Positions 43,337-52,055 of a stretch of 64,000 bases of DNA are shown piece by piece. Under the pieces are notes generated by a model. The model was not told where the DNA came from, did not search any database, and saw only the letters and a program-made list of their open reading frames with translations. The translations under genes were made by a program, and so were the position numbers. Source of the stretch: Planotetraspora kaengkrachanensis (GTDB lineage: Bacteria; Actinomycetota; Actinomycetes; Streptosporangiales; Streptosporangiaceae); NCBI RefSeq assembly GCF_016862895.1, contig NZ_BONV01000002.1, positions 331,103-395,102 on the forward strand. The letters are read 5' to 3'. The stretch's first letter is position 1. Every line of letters begins with the position of its first letter.

Positions 43337-44327
43337 CCGGCCGGGCGACGGCGGGAGAGCCACCTTTCGAAGCGATCACGCCCATGGGCATGGGCACGGT
43401 GTCAGTGCACAGGCAGACCGGCGCCATCTCTCCGGGGCCCTCGCGCTGATCGTGGGATTCATGGCCGTTGAAGTGGTCATCGGCTTCATCGCCCAGTCGC
43501 TCGCGCTGATCTCCGACGCGGCCCACATGCTGACCGACGCCATCGCGATCGTCTTCGCCCTGATCGCGATGAGGATCGCCGCCCGGCCCCCACAAGGCGG
43601 CTTCACCTACGGCCTCAAACGTGCCGAGATCATCTCCGCGCAGATCAACGGCATCACTCTGCTGCTGCTCAGTGCCTATTTCGTCTACGAAGGCATCCGG
43701 CGGCTGATCGTCCCGCCCGAGGTCGAAGGCCTGTACGTGGTCGTCACGGGAGTGGCCGGCATCGCCGTCAACCTCGCCGCGACCTGGCTGCTCAGCAAGG
43801 CCGACCGTGCCAGCCTCAACGTCGAAGGCGCCTTCCAGCACATCCTGAACGACCTGTACGCCTTCATCGCAACCACGGCGGCCGGCGCGGTCATCTGGCT
43901 CACCGGGTGGGGAAGGGCCGACGCCATCGCCGCCCTGGTCGTCGCCGCACTGATGCTCAAGGCCGGGTGGGCTCTCGTCCGCGACTCAGGCCGGGTGTTC
44001 ATGGAAGCCGCGCCTGCCGGCATGAACCCGGCGGAGATCGGTCAGAGGACCGCCACCCTCGACCAGGTCACCGAGGTGCACGACCTGCACATCTGGGAGG
44101 TCACCTCGGGTTACTCCGCCATGTCCGCCCACATCCTGGTCGAACCGCAAGCCGACTGTCACCTGGTACGGCAGGCGGCCGAGCGGCTCGTGCACGACGA
44201 ATACGGCATCGGCCATACGACCTTCCAGGTCGACCACGCCATCGCAGGACGGCCCGCCGACGACCGTGCCGAGCGTCATTGCGCCGACCCGCATGGTCCT
44301 ATCCACCGACCACACGGGGCTCATTGA
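43329..44327 (+). CDS. Cation diffusion facilitator (CDF) metal exporter
   Basis: 332 aa, six membrane spans. N-terminal HAHGHGHG. Transport site: SDAAHMLTD in helix 2 (Asp63, His66, Asp70) and FQHILNDLYAF in helix 5 (HxxxD). The C-terminal domain has EVHDLHIWEVTSGYSAMSAHI, and the tail is His-rich. CDF proteins exchange cytosolic Zn/Co/Cd/Ni for protons. Translationally coupled to the ArsR gene. Close paralogue of the gene at 53900. Confidence 0.95.
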   Translation: MTDRPGDGGRATFRSDHAHGHGHGVSAQADRRHLSGALALIVGFMAVEVVIGFIAQSLALISDAAHMLTDAIAIVFALIAMRIAARPPQGGFTYGLKRAEIISAQINGITLLLLSAYFVYEGIRRLIVPPEVEGLYVVVTGVAGIAVNLAATWLLSKADRASLNVEGAFQHILNDLYAFIATTAAGAVIWLTGWGRADAIAALVVAALMLKAGWALVRDSGRVFMEAAPAGMNPAEIGQRTATLDQVTEVHDLHIWEVTSGYSAMSAHILVEPQADCHLVRQAAERLVHDEYGIGHTTFQVDHAIAGRPADDRAERHCADPHGPIHRPHGAH

Positions 44328-44362
44328 CGCACGATGACCCTGCCCGCTTTCGGGCGTGGCCT

Positions 44363-44998
44363 TCAGAGCAGTGTCACCCAGTACGACCAGAAGCGCTGCA
44401 GGATGAGACCCGCGACGGCGAGCAGCCAGACCGTCAGCACGATCGTGTGATAGCGGCCTGCCATCCGGGCGATCCGGCTCGACCCTCCTGGGATTCTGCC
44501 GGTCTCCAGATTGGCCAGGGTCGCGTACCAGAAGACGGTGATCGTCACGACCCAGACGACCATGCAGTAAGGGCACAGGGCGCCGATCCGGTACAGGCTC
44601 TGGAAGATGAGCCAATGAACGAGGACCACGCCGGCGAGAACTCCCGACTGCAGGCCGTACCAGAACCAGGCGCGGAACCTGGCTCCGGCGAGCAGGGCCA
44701 TCCCTACGGTGGCGACCAGGGAGAACGCCGCGATTCCGATCAACGGGTTGGGGAAGCCGAAGAGCGACGCCTGCTCGGTCTTCATGACTGATCCGCAGCT
44801 CAGGACCGGGTTGATGCTGCAGCTCGGAACGTAGTCCGGGTCCGCCGCCAATCGCAGCCGCTCCCCCATCAGCACGAAGGACATGACGGCGCCGACGCCG
44901 CCGCCGACGGCGAGGATGAAGGGCAGTGCCTTCATGACGATCGACCGTCGTGTGCCTTCGGTTGTCGGGTCGACGCGATCGGTGCCGGACCCGGTCAT
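44363..44998 (-). CDS. VKOR-family disulfide-generating membrane enzyme
   Basis: 211 aa, about five spans. CSINPVLSC (Cys60, Cys68) and the LCPYC redox motif (Cys142, Cys145) are the two Cys pairs of bacterial VKOR, which re-oxidises DsbA using quinone. It starts 4 bp inside the end of the DsbA-like gene (ATGA overlap), so the two make an oxidative folding pair outside the membrane. Confidence 0.93.
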   Translation of the reverse strand: MTGSGTDRVDPTTEGTRRSIVMKALPFILAVGGGVGAVMSFVLMGERLRLAADPDYVPSCSINPVLSCGSVMKTEQASLFGFPNPLIGIAAFSLVATVGMALLAGARFRAWFWYGLQSGVLAGVVLVHWLIFQSLYRIGALCPYCMVVWVVTITVFWYATLANLETGRIPGGSSRIARMAGRYHTIVLTVWLLAVAGLILQRFWSYWVTLL

Positions 44999-45666
44999 GA
45001 GGCGAGTGCCGCGTCGATCTGCGACTTCAGGTTCGCGTACGTGGGGTCGGTCTCGAGCGGGCGGCCGTTGAGGAAGATGGTCGGGGTGGCCTGCACACCC
45101 AGTGCGATGCCGTCCTGTTGGTCCCGCACCACGCGGGCCACGGTCTCGGGAGCGTCCAGATCGCGCTGGAAGGCCGTCATGTCGAGTCCCGTTCGCGTGG
45201 CCAGGTCGAGGAAGAAGTCCCTTCTGGACGTCTGGGCCTCGCCCCACTGGGCCTGGGTCTCGAACAGCTTGGCGTACATCGTCTCGAACTTGCCCTGCTT
45301 GGCCGCGGCCTCTGCCACCTGGGCGGCGAGCTGACCGTTGCGGTGGCCGGGCAGGGGGAAGTACCGCACGACCACGTCGATTCTGCCGTTGTACTCGGCG
45401 CGGACCCGCTCCATGTGGGGGAAGGTCGCACCGCATGCCTCGCATTCGAAGTCGAGAAACTCGACAAGGGTGACCTTGCCGTCCGCGGCACTGAGCTTGT
45501 GGCTGTCCGCCCGCACCAGGAGTTCAGCGGGTGCGGCCTGCCCCGGACTCAGGCTGCCGGCCGCCGAACCCGGCGCTTCGGCCGGGCCGGCGAACAGCAT
45601 GAACGCGGCGACGACCGCTGCGACGACGGCGGCGACGACAAGTGTGATCTTCAGATTGGTGGTCAT
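44995..45666 (-). CDS. DsbA-like membrane-anchored thiol oxidoreductase
   Basis: 223 aa. N-terminal anchor (ITLVVAAVVAAVVAAFMLF), then a thioredoxin fold with CEAC (Cys75-Cys78) in VEFLDFECEACGATFPHM, a DsbA-type helical insert, and cis-Pro loop GVQATPTIFLNG. It introduces disulfides into exported proteins and is re-oxidised by the coupled VKOR. A BlaI-like operator lies 43 bp upstream of the start. Confidence 0.92.
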   Translation of the reverse strand: MTTNLKITLVVAAVVAAVVAAFMLFAGPAEAPGSAAGSLSPGQAAPAELLVRADSHKLSAADGKVTLVEFLDFECEACGATFPHMERVRAEYNGRIDVVVRYFPLPGHRNGQLAAQVAEAAAKQGKFETMYAKLFETQAQWGEAQTSRRDFFLDLATRTGLDMTAFQRDLDAPETVARVVRDQQDGIALGVQATPTIFLNGRPLETDPTYANLKSQIDAALAS

Positions 45667-45709
45667 TTCCCGCTTCCGAGTGAAGTATCGAGACTGGCCA
45701 TGACTGACT

Positions 45710-45824
45710 TTCTACCAGACGTAGAAGTTGGCTGGACCGCGAAGGGACTGCCTTGAGCCGGTGTGCGGGGCGAACTCATTGGTCGGCCTGCTCGGCGGCG
45801 GGTAGCCTTCGACACGACGTAGAA
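45710..45824. promoter_or_regulatory. Two BlaI-type operators between dsbA and blaI
   Basis: TTCTAC-N5-GTAGAA (45710-45726, perfect) and TTCGAC-N5-GTAGAA (45808-45824, one mismatch) share arm length and spacing. The first is near the DsbA-like start, the second 25 bp before the BlaI start. The same layout recurs at 47863. Confidence 0.7.
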
Positions 45825-45848
45825 CCGAGCGGGGCGGAGACCGGACCG

Positions 45849-46211
45849 GTGCGGCTGGGCCATCTAGAGCGTTCGATCATGGAAGTGCTGTGGAGGCATC
45901 CGCAAGGGATGCTCGCGCAGGATCTGGCCGCCGAGCTTCCGTCGGATCCCGCCGTGACGACCGTCCTGACCGTACTCGTACGGCTTTCGCGCAAGGGCAT
46001 GGTGACCCGGGCCCGCAACGGACGGGCACACGTCTACTACGCGGCGGCCGACAAGGACGCCTTCGTCGCCGAGACCATGCGCGCCGCCCTGGAGGAGGCG
46101 CAGGACGTGGAGGCCGCGGTGAGCCGTTTCGTCGGCACGGTCTCACCGGAGGTCGCCCAGGCGCTGCGCGAGGCACTTACCGATCAGGTGGAGCACGAGG
46201 AGGGCCCGTGA
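45849..46211 (+). CDS. BlaI/MecI-family transcriptional repressor
   Basis: 120 aa. LGHLERSIMEVLWRHPQGMLAQDLAAELPSDPAVTTVLTVLVRLSRKGMVTRARNGRAHVYYAA is the BlaI/CopY winged helix. These dimers bind inverted repeats and are released by M56-type protease signalling or, in CopY, by metals; no CxC metal motif is seen here. GGAG precedes GTG 45849. It overlaps the M56 gene by 4 bp. Probably regulates itself, the DsbA/VKOR pair and CopC/CopD. Confidence 0.92.
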   Translation: MRLGHLERSIMEVLWRHPQGMLAQDLAAELPSDPAVTTVLTVLVRLSRKGMVTRARNGRAHVYYAAADKDAFVAETMRAALEEAQDVEAAVSRFVGTVSPEVAQALREALTDQVEHEEGP

Positions 46212-47155
46212 CCCTCTGGCTGGCCGCCGCCGGCGTCGCGCTGGTGCCCGTCCTGCTCGGCGGAGAGGTGGCGGCCAGGCTGGACTCCGCACGCTGGACC
46301 CGGCGCCACCCCCGGGCCGCCCTCGTCTCGTGGCAGGCGATGGGCCTCGCCGCCGGCCTCGGAGCCGTCGGAATCGGCCTGGTGGCGGCGGTCGGGCCGC
46401 TCGCTGCGATCTTCCCGCACGGGATGCACGTGCTGGCCAGGCAGCTTCTCGATGGAAACGGCCTGCATGGGCTCGGGCCTGGCCACATGGCCGCCTTGGC
46501 GTGGTCGGCCGGCCTGATCGTGTGGCTGGTCGCTCACACCATCCGCATGACGGCGAAGGTCGTTCGCGAGCAACGCCGCCTGCGTCTCATGGTGGACGTG
46601 GTCGGCGAGCACTCGGCAGAGCTCGACGCGTACGTGCTTCCTGATTCGCGACCTGTGGCCTACTGCGTTCCCGGCAGGCGGGCGCGCGTGGTGCTCAGCC
46701 AGGGGACGCTCGATCTTCTCGACGAGCGGCAACTCGGAGCGGTCCTGGCGCACGAACGTGCTCATGCGCGGGGCCATCACGACCTGGTCCTGCTGCCCTT
46801 CCTCGCGTTCGCTCGAGCATTCCCGTGGTTGCCGGCGGCGAAGATCGCCCGGCGGGCCGTCCCCCTGTTGCTGGAGATGCTCGCCGACGACCGGGCCAAG
46901 CGACGGCACGGGGAGGCGATTCTCGCGGAGACTCTGGTGCGGATGGCCACGGCGATCTCCGGACAGGTGACCGCAGGCGCGCCGGCCCTTGCCGAGGTGG
47001 GCGCGCTCGACCGCGTGGAAAGGCTTCTCCGCAGGCATCCACACGGGGCACGATGGGCACCCCTGGTCGTCTACCCCGCGGCGGGCATGCTGGTCAGCGG
47101 CCCCCTCGCCGTTCTCATGGCGCCCCTGCTCTGTCTCACCGTCTGGCCGGCCTGA
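46208..47155 (+). CDS. M56 (BlaR1-type) membrane metalloprotease
   Basis: 315 aa. Membrane segments at the N terminus, in the middle and at the C terminus. The zinc motif HERAH (182-186) lies in LGAVLAHERAHARGHHDL. No penicillin-sensor domain is attached, as in most actinobacterial M56 proteins. GTG 46208 overlaps the blaI stop (GTGA). It likely senses an envelope signal and inactivates the BlaI repressor. Confidence 0.9.
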   Translation: MTLWLAAAGVALVPVLLGGEVAARLDSARWTRRHPRAALVSWQAMGLAAGLGAVGIGLVAAVGPLAAIFPHGMHVLARQLLDGNGLHGLGPGHMAALAWSAGLIVWLVAHTIRMTAKVVREQRRLRLMVDVVGEHSAELDAYVLPDSRPVAYCVPGRRARVVLSQGTLDLLDERQLGAVLAHERAHARGHHDLVLLPFLAFARAFPWLPAAKIARRAVPLLLEMLADDRAKRRHGEAILAETLVRMATAISGQVTAGAPALAEVGALDRVERLLRRHPHGARWAPLVVYPAAGMLVSGPLAVLMAPLLCLTVWPA

Positions 47156-47160
47156 GACTG

Positions 47161-47775
47161 TCACCGGCCGCAGGAATCGTTCGGCGTCTTCTTCTTCCGA
47201 CCAGACAGCGCGAACAGCGCCGCAGCCGCCAGTAGTGCCGCTCCGATGAGCAGCCACAGGAGACTTAAGGACTCGCCGGTGGTCGATGCCACCGGCGAGG
47301 CGGATTCTGTGACGCCGGACGGCGATTGCGGTGCGGTCGGCGCCGTGGACGATGGTGCGGCGACTGCCGTGTTCGCGCTGGGAGAGGCGGCCGGCGTAGC
47401 GCTGGGGCCGGGACTCGGGGGCGCTTCCACCGTGAACGGGATCTCACCGGTCAACGGGTGACCGTCGGAGGAGACCACCCGATAGGCGATCGTGTATTCG
47501 CCCGACGGCAACGGGCCGGAGACCGCCTGCTCCACCCTGCCCTGATTCACCTCCGCTTTCCCCTGTTGGTAGGTCTCGCCTCCTGCGGCTCGCACCACGA
47601 TCTTCGGGAACTTCACCGAGGCGGTGAACTCCAGCGTCACCTTGTCGACGGTGGCGACCTTCGCGTTCTTCTTCGGCGTGCTCGACTTCAGGGCGTCGTG
47701 GGCCTGGGCGGCGGTGATCGGCCACAGAGCGGCCACGAGAACGGCGACGAGCACCGCAGACCAACGGGCGAGCAT
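47161..47775 (-). CDS. CopC-domain copper-binding envelope protein
   Basis: 204 aa. After the signal peptide the mature chain starts AHDALKSSTPKKNAKV: an N-terminal His after AQA is the copper brace ligand of CopC. VVSSDGHPLTGEIPFTV holds the second His. A Ser/Pro/Thr linker and a C-terminal membrane anchor (LLWLLIGAALLAAAALFAL) follow. It carries copper to the CopD-like permease encoded divergently. ATG 47775 has AGAAGGGG upstream. Confidence 0.93.
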   Translation of the reverse strand: MLARWSAVLVAVLVAALWPITAAQAHDALKSSTPKKNAKVATVDKVTLEFTASVKFPKIVVRAAGGETYQQGKAEVNQGRVEQAVSGPLPSGEYTIAYRVVSSDGHPLTGEIPFTVEAPPSPGPSATPAASPSANTAVAAPSSTAPTAPQSPSGVTESASPVASTTGESLSLLWLLIGAALLAAAALFALSGRKKKTPNDSCGR

Positions 47776-47861
47776 GGGCGCCCCTTCTTCTCTCGAGGTG
47801 GAGCGAGGATCCGGCCCTTGCGGATGGTCTCCGACACATGGGAAAGATCCACTCAAATCAT

Positions 47862-47880
47862 CTTCTACATTATGTCGAAG
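47862..47880. promoter_or_regulatory. BlaI-type operator in the copC-copD gap
   Basis: CTTCTACAT-T-ATGTCGAAG: arms match in 8 of 9 positions. The inner TTCTAC-N5-GTCGAA (47863-47879) has the same spacing as the two sites near blaI. It lies between the divergent CopC and CopD starts. Confidence 0.65.
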
Positions 47881-47928
47881 TTGGGTCCGGTTTCTCCGGG
47901 GCCCGTAGAAAGGTGGATCGGCCGACGC

Positions 47929-48972
47929 ATGATCACGACGTCATCACGCAGGCGTGGCACCTCACGGCTGCGATCGTTCGGGCACCGCGGGCTGATGGCC
48001 TGGCTGCTCGTGATCTCCGTGGGATCCGCCGCGGTGGCGGTGTCACTGACCGCTCCGGAGGCGGTGCCGGGCCTTCCGCCGCCGGGCCCCGTCGTGCGGC
48101 TCGGCCTTCCGGCGGCGCGCGTCCTTGTGGACGTGGCTGCCACAGCCGTCGTGGGACTGAGCCTGCTTGCGAAGCTGCTCGGATTCGACCGGCCCGAACT
48201 CACCGAACCTGTGATGCGCACGGCTCGCCGCTGGGCGGTGCGTGCCGCGTTCGTCTGGGCCTGCAGCGCGGTCGTCGCCGTCGTCCTGCAGGCGTCGGAG
48301 GCGATGAGTCCCAGCGAGTTCCCCAGCCTTGCGCAGCTCGCGGCTTACGTCGGGCAGATCAGTTCGCCCAAGGGGTTGCTGGCCAGCGCCGCGTTCGGCA
48401 TGCTCGCGGCGGCCTTCTGCAAGCTCGCCATCCGGTACGGGGAAAGCGTGCCGGCTGAGCTGCGCATCGTCGTGAGCCTGTTCGGCCTGCTTCCGTTGCC
48501 TGTCACGGGCCACGCCGCGCAGTGGTACTGGCACGACCTCAGCATGGTGTCGATGGAGTTGCACATCACCGGAGCCGCTCTGTGGGCGGGAGGGCTTTTC
48601 GCGATGACCGTGCTGGTGGCCGCCAGGCGGGACCTCCTGGTCGACGCGCTCCCCCGATTCTCCAAGCTCGCCACCGTCTGCCTGCTCGTCGTGGGGGCGT
48701 CCGGGCTGGTCAACGGCTTGACCCAACTGGCTCTGGATACCGAACTCCCCGGATCCCTGCTCACGTCTCCCTACGGGCAGTTGGTCATCGCGAAGACGGC
48801 ATGCCTCGTGGTGGTGGCGGTCCTCGGGGCGAAGATCCGGTGGAGGCTGATGCCGTGGATCAGGCGAGGAGAAAGGACGTCCCTGTTCGCCTGGGCGTTC
48901 GCCGAAGTGACGGTGATGGCGATCGCGTACGGCATCGCCGTCGTGCTCTCGCGCGCGTCCATCGCGCCTTGA
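47929..48972 (+). CDS. CopD-domain copper permease
   Basis: About 347 aa, eight or nine hydrophobic segments. GHAAQWYWHDLSMVSMELHITGAALWAGGLF is the CopD signature with conserved His residues likely to line the copper path. ATG 47929 has AGGTGG 13 nt upstream; an in-frame ATG at 47872 lies inside the BlaI-like operator. Imports copper across the membrane in partnership with CopC. Confidence 0.88.
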   Translation: MITTSSRRRGTSRLRSFGHRGLMAWLLVISVGSAAVAVSLTAPEAVPGLPPPGPVVRLGLPAARVLVDVAATAVVGLSLLAKLLGFDRPELTEPVMRTARRWAVRAAFVWACSAVVAVVLQASEAMSPSEFPSLAQLAAYVGQISSPKGLLASAAFGMLAAAFCKLAIRYGESVPAELRIVVSLFGLLPLPVTGHAAQWYWHDLSMVSMELHITGAALWAGGLFAMTVLVAARRDLLVDALPRFSKLATVCLLVVGASGLVNGLTQLALDTELPGSLLTSPYGQLVIAKTACLVVVAVLGAKIRWRLMPWIRRGERTSLFAWAFAEVTVMAIAYGIAVVLSRASIAP

Positions 48973-49024
48973 GACATCCGGCCGACGCATCGGATGGCGG
49001 AGGACTCGCGAACTCGCGGGTGAA

Positions 49025-49066
49025 CCCGGCCCCTCCTGGACAGGGGCATGTGTGGGAGGGGCCGGG
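49025..49066. terminator. Terminator after copD-like gene
   Basis: A 12-bp perfect stem CCCGGCCCCTCC/GGAGGGGCCGGG with an 18-nt loop, between convergent genes. Confidence 0.8.
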
Positions 49067-49105
49067 CTCCGCTTCGCCGTCATGCGGCTGATCATGTGAC
49101 CACGG

Positions 49106-49138
49106 CCAGGCCTACCCGCAGGGGAAAGCCCGGCCTGG
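49106..49138 (-). terminator. Terminator of Tat-PHP gene
   Basis: Arms CCAGGCC/GGCCTGG with an inner CCC/GGG extension, 9 bp past the stop of the minus-strand PHP gene. Confidence 0.6.
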
Positions 49139-49146
49139 TCAGCCGA

Positions 49147-50649
49147 CTAGCGGACCTCGACGAAGACCGGGTTGGAGTAGAACCACAGGTCGTCCCACGG
49201 GCTCTCCTTGCCGTCGGCGAGGGGCTCGGCCTCGTCGGTGCTCGTGCCACGGACGCGGGCGTACAGGTCGGTCTCCACGTTGCGCAGCGTGTACTTGATC
49301 ACGTACTCGCTGCCCTGCTTGTGCCAGTCGCGGGGGCCGAACCGCGCCACGACCTTCGTGGTGGGGTTGGTGTCGGAGTCCAGGTTGGCCGCCGGACCGG
49401 TGACCTGGCCGACGATGAGGTCGACGCGCCGGACCTCCGGGCGGTCGCCGTTGGCGTTATTGCCCTGCAGCGGCCGGAACCGGATCTCGATCTCGACGTC
49501 ACTGCGGTTGCGGCGGCTCACGACGAGCGTCTCACCCGAAGCGGCGTCGCGTCCCTGGCCCTTGGCCGTGACGTCGAGGCTGGTGATGAGGTCACCGGTG
49601 GTGACCCAGATGCGGCCGTTGCGCAGGCCGTCCATGATGTCGGCGTAGTCCTGCCTGGCGTGCACGTAGGTCTTGCTGTACTCGCCCGGCCAGAAGTCGG
49701 ATCCGCCGCGGGTCCAGTGGACGTGCGAGTCGGAGGTGGCGGTGATCCACCAGCGCCTGCCCTCGCCGAGCAGCGAGTCCCACAGGCCGCCGACGCGGGC
49801 CGTCATCTGGTCGAAGCCACCATAGGTCGGGTGGTTGCCGTAGCCGCCGCGCGCGCCGCCGTTGAGCGGGCCGGCCTGGTGGCCGGGGGCGCCCTCGAAG
49901 CCGACGTAGATGTCGGGGGCCACGTTGTTGCCGTTGCGGAACTCGTGCGGGGTGTCCTGGCCGTAGACGCCCAGGCCGGTGGCCGACCGTGCGGCGTGGT
50001 GGGCGATCACCAGCGGCTTGTGCCGCATGCTCTTGGCGGCCTTCAGGAACTCGATCATCTTGGCCTCGGTGTCGCGGCCAGGATCGGCGGGGAACGGGTC
50101 GTTCTTGGCGAAGCGGCTCTCCAGCTCGAACAGCTGCTGCGCCTCGTCGTCGTGGCGGGGGATCATCAGGGTGTGGTGGTCCAGGTTGGGGGTGTCGAAC
50201 TCCATGCCCCAGAACTGCAGCACCTCGGGAACCAGCCTGCGCGAACGCAACAGATCGGGGTAGGCCTGCTCCAGGTTCACCTTCGAGTGCGTCGGACCGC
50301 CGTGGTCGGTGCACATCGCCCAGGTGAGGCCGAAGTTCTTCGCCATGATCGCGTTGGTGACGATCGGGTACACCGCGTCCGCGCCCTTGTGGAACACCGG
50401 GGGGTTCTTGGTGGTGTCGAACTCGCCGCTGTATTCGGAGTGCACGTGGTGGTCGCCGGCGCGCCACACCCGGTTACGCGAGTCGCCGTTGCCCTGGTTC
50501 TTGTCGTCGTCGCGGTCGTGCGCCTGTGCCGTGCCACCGCCGACGAACGGGGCGGCGGCGACGAACGTCGCGCCCACACCCGCGTACTTGACCAGCTGAC
50601 GCCGCGAAAGCGCCGACCGCTCGGAATCTTCGCTCTTCTTGCCCTGCAT
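49147..50649 (-). CDS. Tat-exported PHP-domain protein
   Basis: 500 aa. Twin-arginine signal LSRRQLVKYAGVGATFVAAAPF, cleaved near AQAHD. PHP set: RAGDHHVHSEYSGEF, MCTDHGGPTHS, PLVIAHHAARS, TATSDSHVHW. A C-terminal beta-rich domain follows (ASGETLVVSRRNRSDVEIEIRF). Folding with metal in the cytosol before Tat export is typical of metalloenzymes. Phosphodiesterase or phosphatase activity is likely; substrate unknown. GAGGGGCAATAC precedes ATG 50649. Confidence 0.85.
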   Translation of the reverse strand: MQGKKSEDSERSALSRRQLVKYAGVGATFVAAAPFVGGGTAQAHDRDDDKNQGNGDSRNRVWRAGDHHVHSEYSGEFDTTKNPPVFHKGADAVYPIVTNAIMAKNFGLTWAMCTDHGGPTHSKVNLEQAYPDLLRSRRLVPEVLQFWGMEFDTPNLDHHTLMIPRHDDEAQQLFELESRFAKNDPFPADPGRDTEAKMIEFLKAAKSMRHKPLVIAHHAARSATGLGVYGQDTPHEFRNGNNVAPDIYVGFEGAPGHQAGPLNGGARGGYGNHPTYGGFDQMTARVGGLWDSLLGEGRRWWITATSDSHVHWTRGGSDFWPGEYSKTYVHARQDYADIMDGLRNGRIWVTTGDLITSLDVTAKGQGRDAASGETLVVSRRNRSDVEIEIRFRPLQGNNANGDRPEVRRVDLIVGQVTGPAANLDSDTNPTTKVVARFGPRDWHKQGSEYVIKYTLRNVETDLYARVRGTSTDEAEPLADGKESPWDDLWFYSNPVFVEVR

Positions 50650-50807
50650 GTATTGCCCCTCGTTCGTCTGTCGTGGGTAACCGACCTGAGAACTCTCTGA
50701 GGGCACGCTGAACACAGGCTGAACAAAGATCGGGAACGGACGGAACAAACCGCTCCAACATGCTGAAATCACTCAGGTGGGCTAGGCACCCGCGGATCCG
50801 CGACGCC

Positions 50808-52055
50808 TCAGGGCTTGTGCAGGGCAGGTTGGGCGTGCGCCTGTTCCGTGAGGCGGCCGCTGTGATGCAGGGCGTGCATGCCGTAGGCGGACGCCAGGCC
50901 GGCGAGCGCCAGGAACAGCCACGGCAGGGCGTGCGAGCTGGTTCCGTTGGTGACGTCGAGCGAGAGGCCGATGAGCAGGTTTCCGATGAGGATGCCGATC
51001 CCGGAGATCAGGTTGTAGAGGCCGTAATAGGTGCCGACCAATCGCTCCCCGGCCAGTCGCGCGATGGTCGCCATCTCGAACGGGAAGACCAGCAGCGTGC
51101 CGAGGGTGAGAACGGTGACGCACGCGATGACGAGCATCAGGCCGACGAGGCCGGGCAGGTGATCTGCGGGAATCAGCAGCGTGAACGCCAGGCCCATCAG
51201 AGCGAGTCCGACGGACATGGCCTGGGCGGGTCGCCATCTGCGCTCGCACCAGGCCGTGACAGGGAGTTGGGCGAAGATCCCCAGCAACGCGGAGATCACA
51301 TACAGCACCGGAACGCCTGACTCACTGCCGGTGAGCCGCCGTACCTCCAGCGGCAGCCCAAGATAGATCTGATACGACAGGGCGTAGTAGGCGAACATCG
51401 TCACGGCGAAGCGGGAAAAGGTGCGATTGCTAATGGCTTCGCGCCAGTCGGCGAGCACCGGCCCCGAGCCTGCGGCGGCCCCGGTGCGGGGGGGCAGATG
51501 ACGCCATTGCAGCACGGTGAGGGCCGCGAAGACAGCGGCGGCGGTGAGGCACATGATCCGGAAGTCCAGGCTGATCAGCGCCATGCCGATCAACGGCCCG
51601 ACGAGGATCCCGGTCTGGTAGTAGACGTTGAACAGCGCGAAGGCCTCAACCTTGCGCTCCCCTGCCTCGTGGGCCAGGTACGCACGCGCGGCGGGGTTGA
51701 ACAGGGCGCCCGCGAAGCCCGTCAGCACCGCGGCGGTGATCACGGCGGGCACGGCCGCCGAGAGGGCGAACATCGCGAAGGCGACGGTACGGAGGGCGCA
51801 GCCGGCCATGATGAGCGGCCGGTAGCCGAGCCGGTCGGCCATGGTGCCGCCGACGAGGAACATCCCCTGCTGGCTCACGTTGCGCAGCCCGAGGACCAGC
51901 CCTGCCGTCCAGATCGCCATGCCCGCCTGGGCGGTCAGGTGGTCGGCGAGGTACGGCATGAGCATGTAGAAGCCGATGTTGATGCCGAGCTGGTTCACGA
52001 ACAGGACCCGGGCGGCTGGACTGAACGAACCCGACGCCCGCAGTGTGCCGATCAA
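50808..52055 (-). CDS. MFS exporter coupled to PLP synthase gene
   Basis: 415 aa, twelve hydrophobic segments in two sixes. [17 protein letters not shown] is motif [22 protein letters not shown] is in the first half. It starts at TTG 52055 overlapping the synthase stop (TTGA), so expression is tied to that enzyme. It likely exports the product of the synthase or a relative. The longer upstream frame overlaps the synthase and is not real. Confidence 0.85.
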   Translation of the reverse strand: MIGTLRASGSFSPAARVLFVNQLGINIGFYMLMPYLADHLTAQAGMAIWTAGLVLGLRNVSQQGMFLVGGTMADRLGYRPLIMAGCALRTVAFAMFALSAAVPAVITAAVLTGFAGALFNPAARAYLAHEAGERKVEAFALFNVYYQTGILVGPLIGMALISLDFRIMCLTAAAVFAALTVLQWRHLPPRTGAAAGSGPVLADWREAISNRTFSRFAVTMFAYYALSYQIYLGLPLEVRRLTGSESGVPVLYVISALLGIFAQLPVTAWCERRWRPAQAMSVGLALMGLAFTLLIPADHLPGLVGLMLVIACVTVLTLGTLLVFPFEMATIARLAGERLVGTYYGLYNLISGIGILIGNLLIGLSLDVTNGTSSHALPWLFLALAGLASAYGMHALHHSGRLTEQAHAQPALHKP

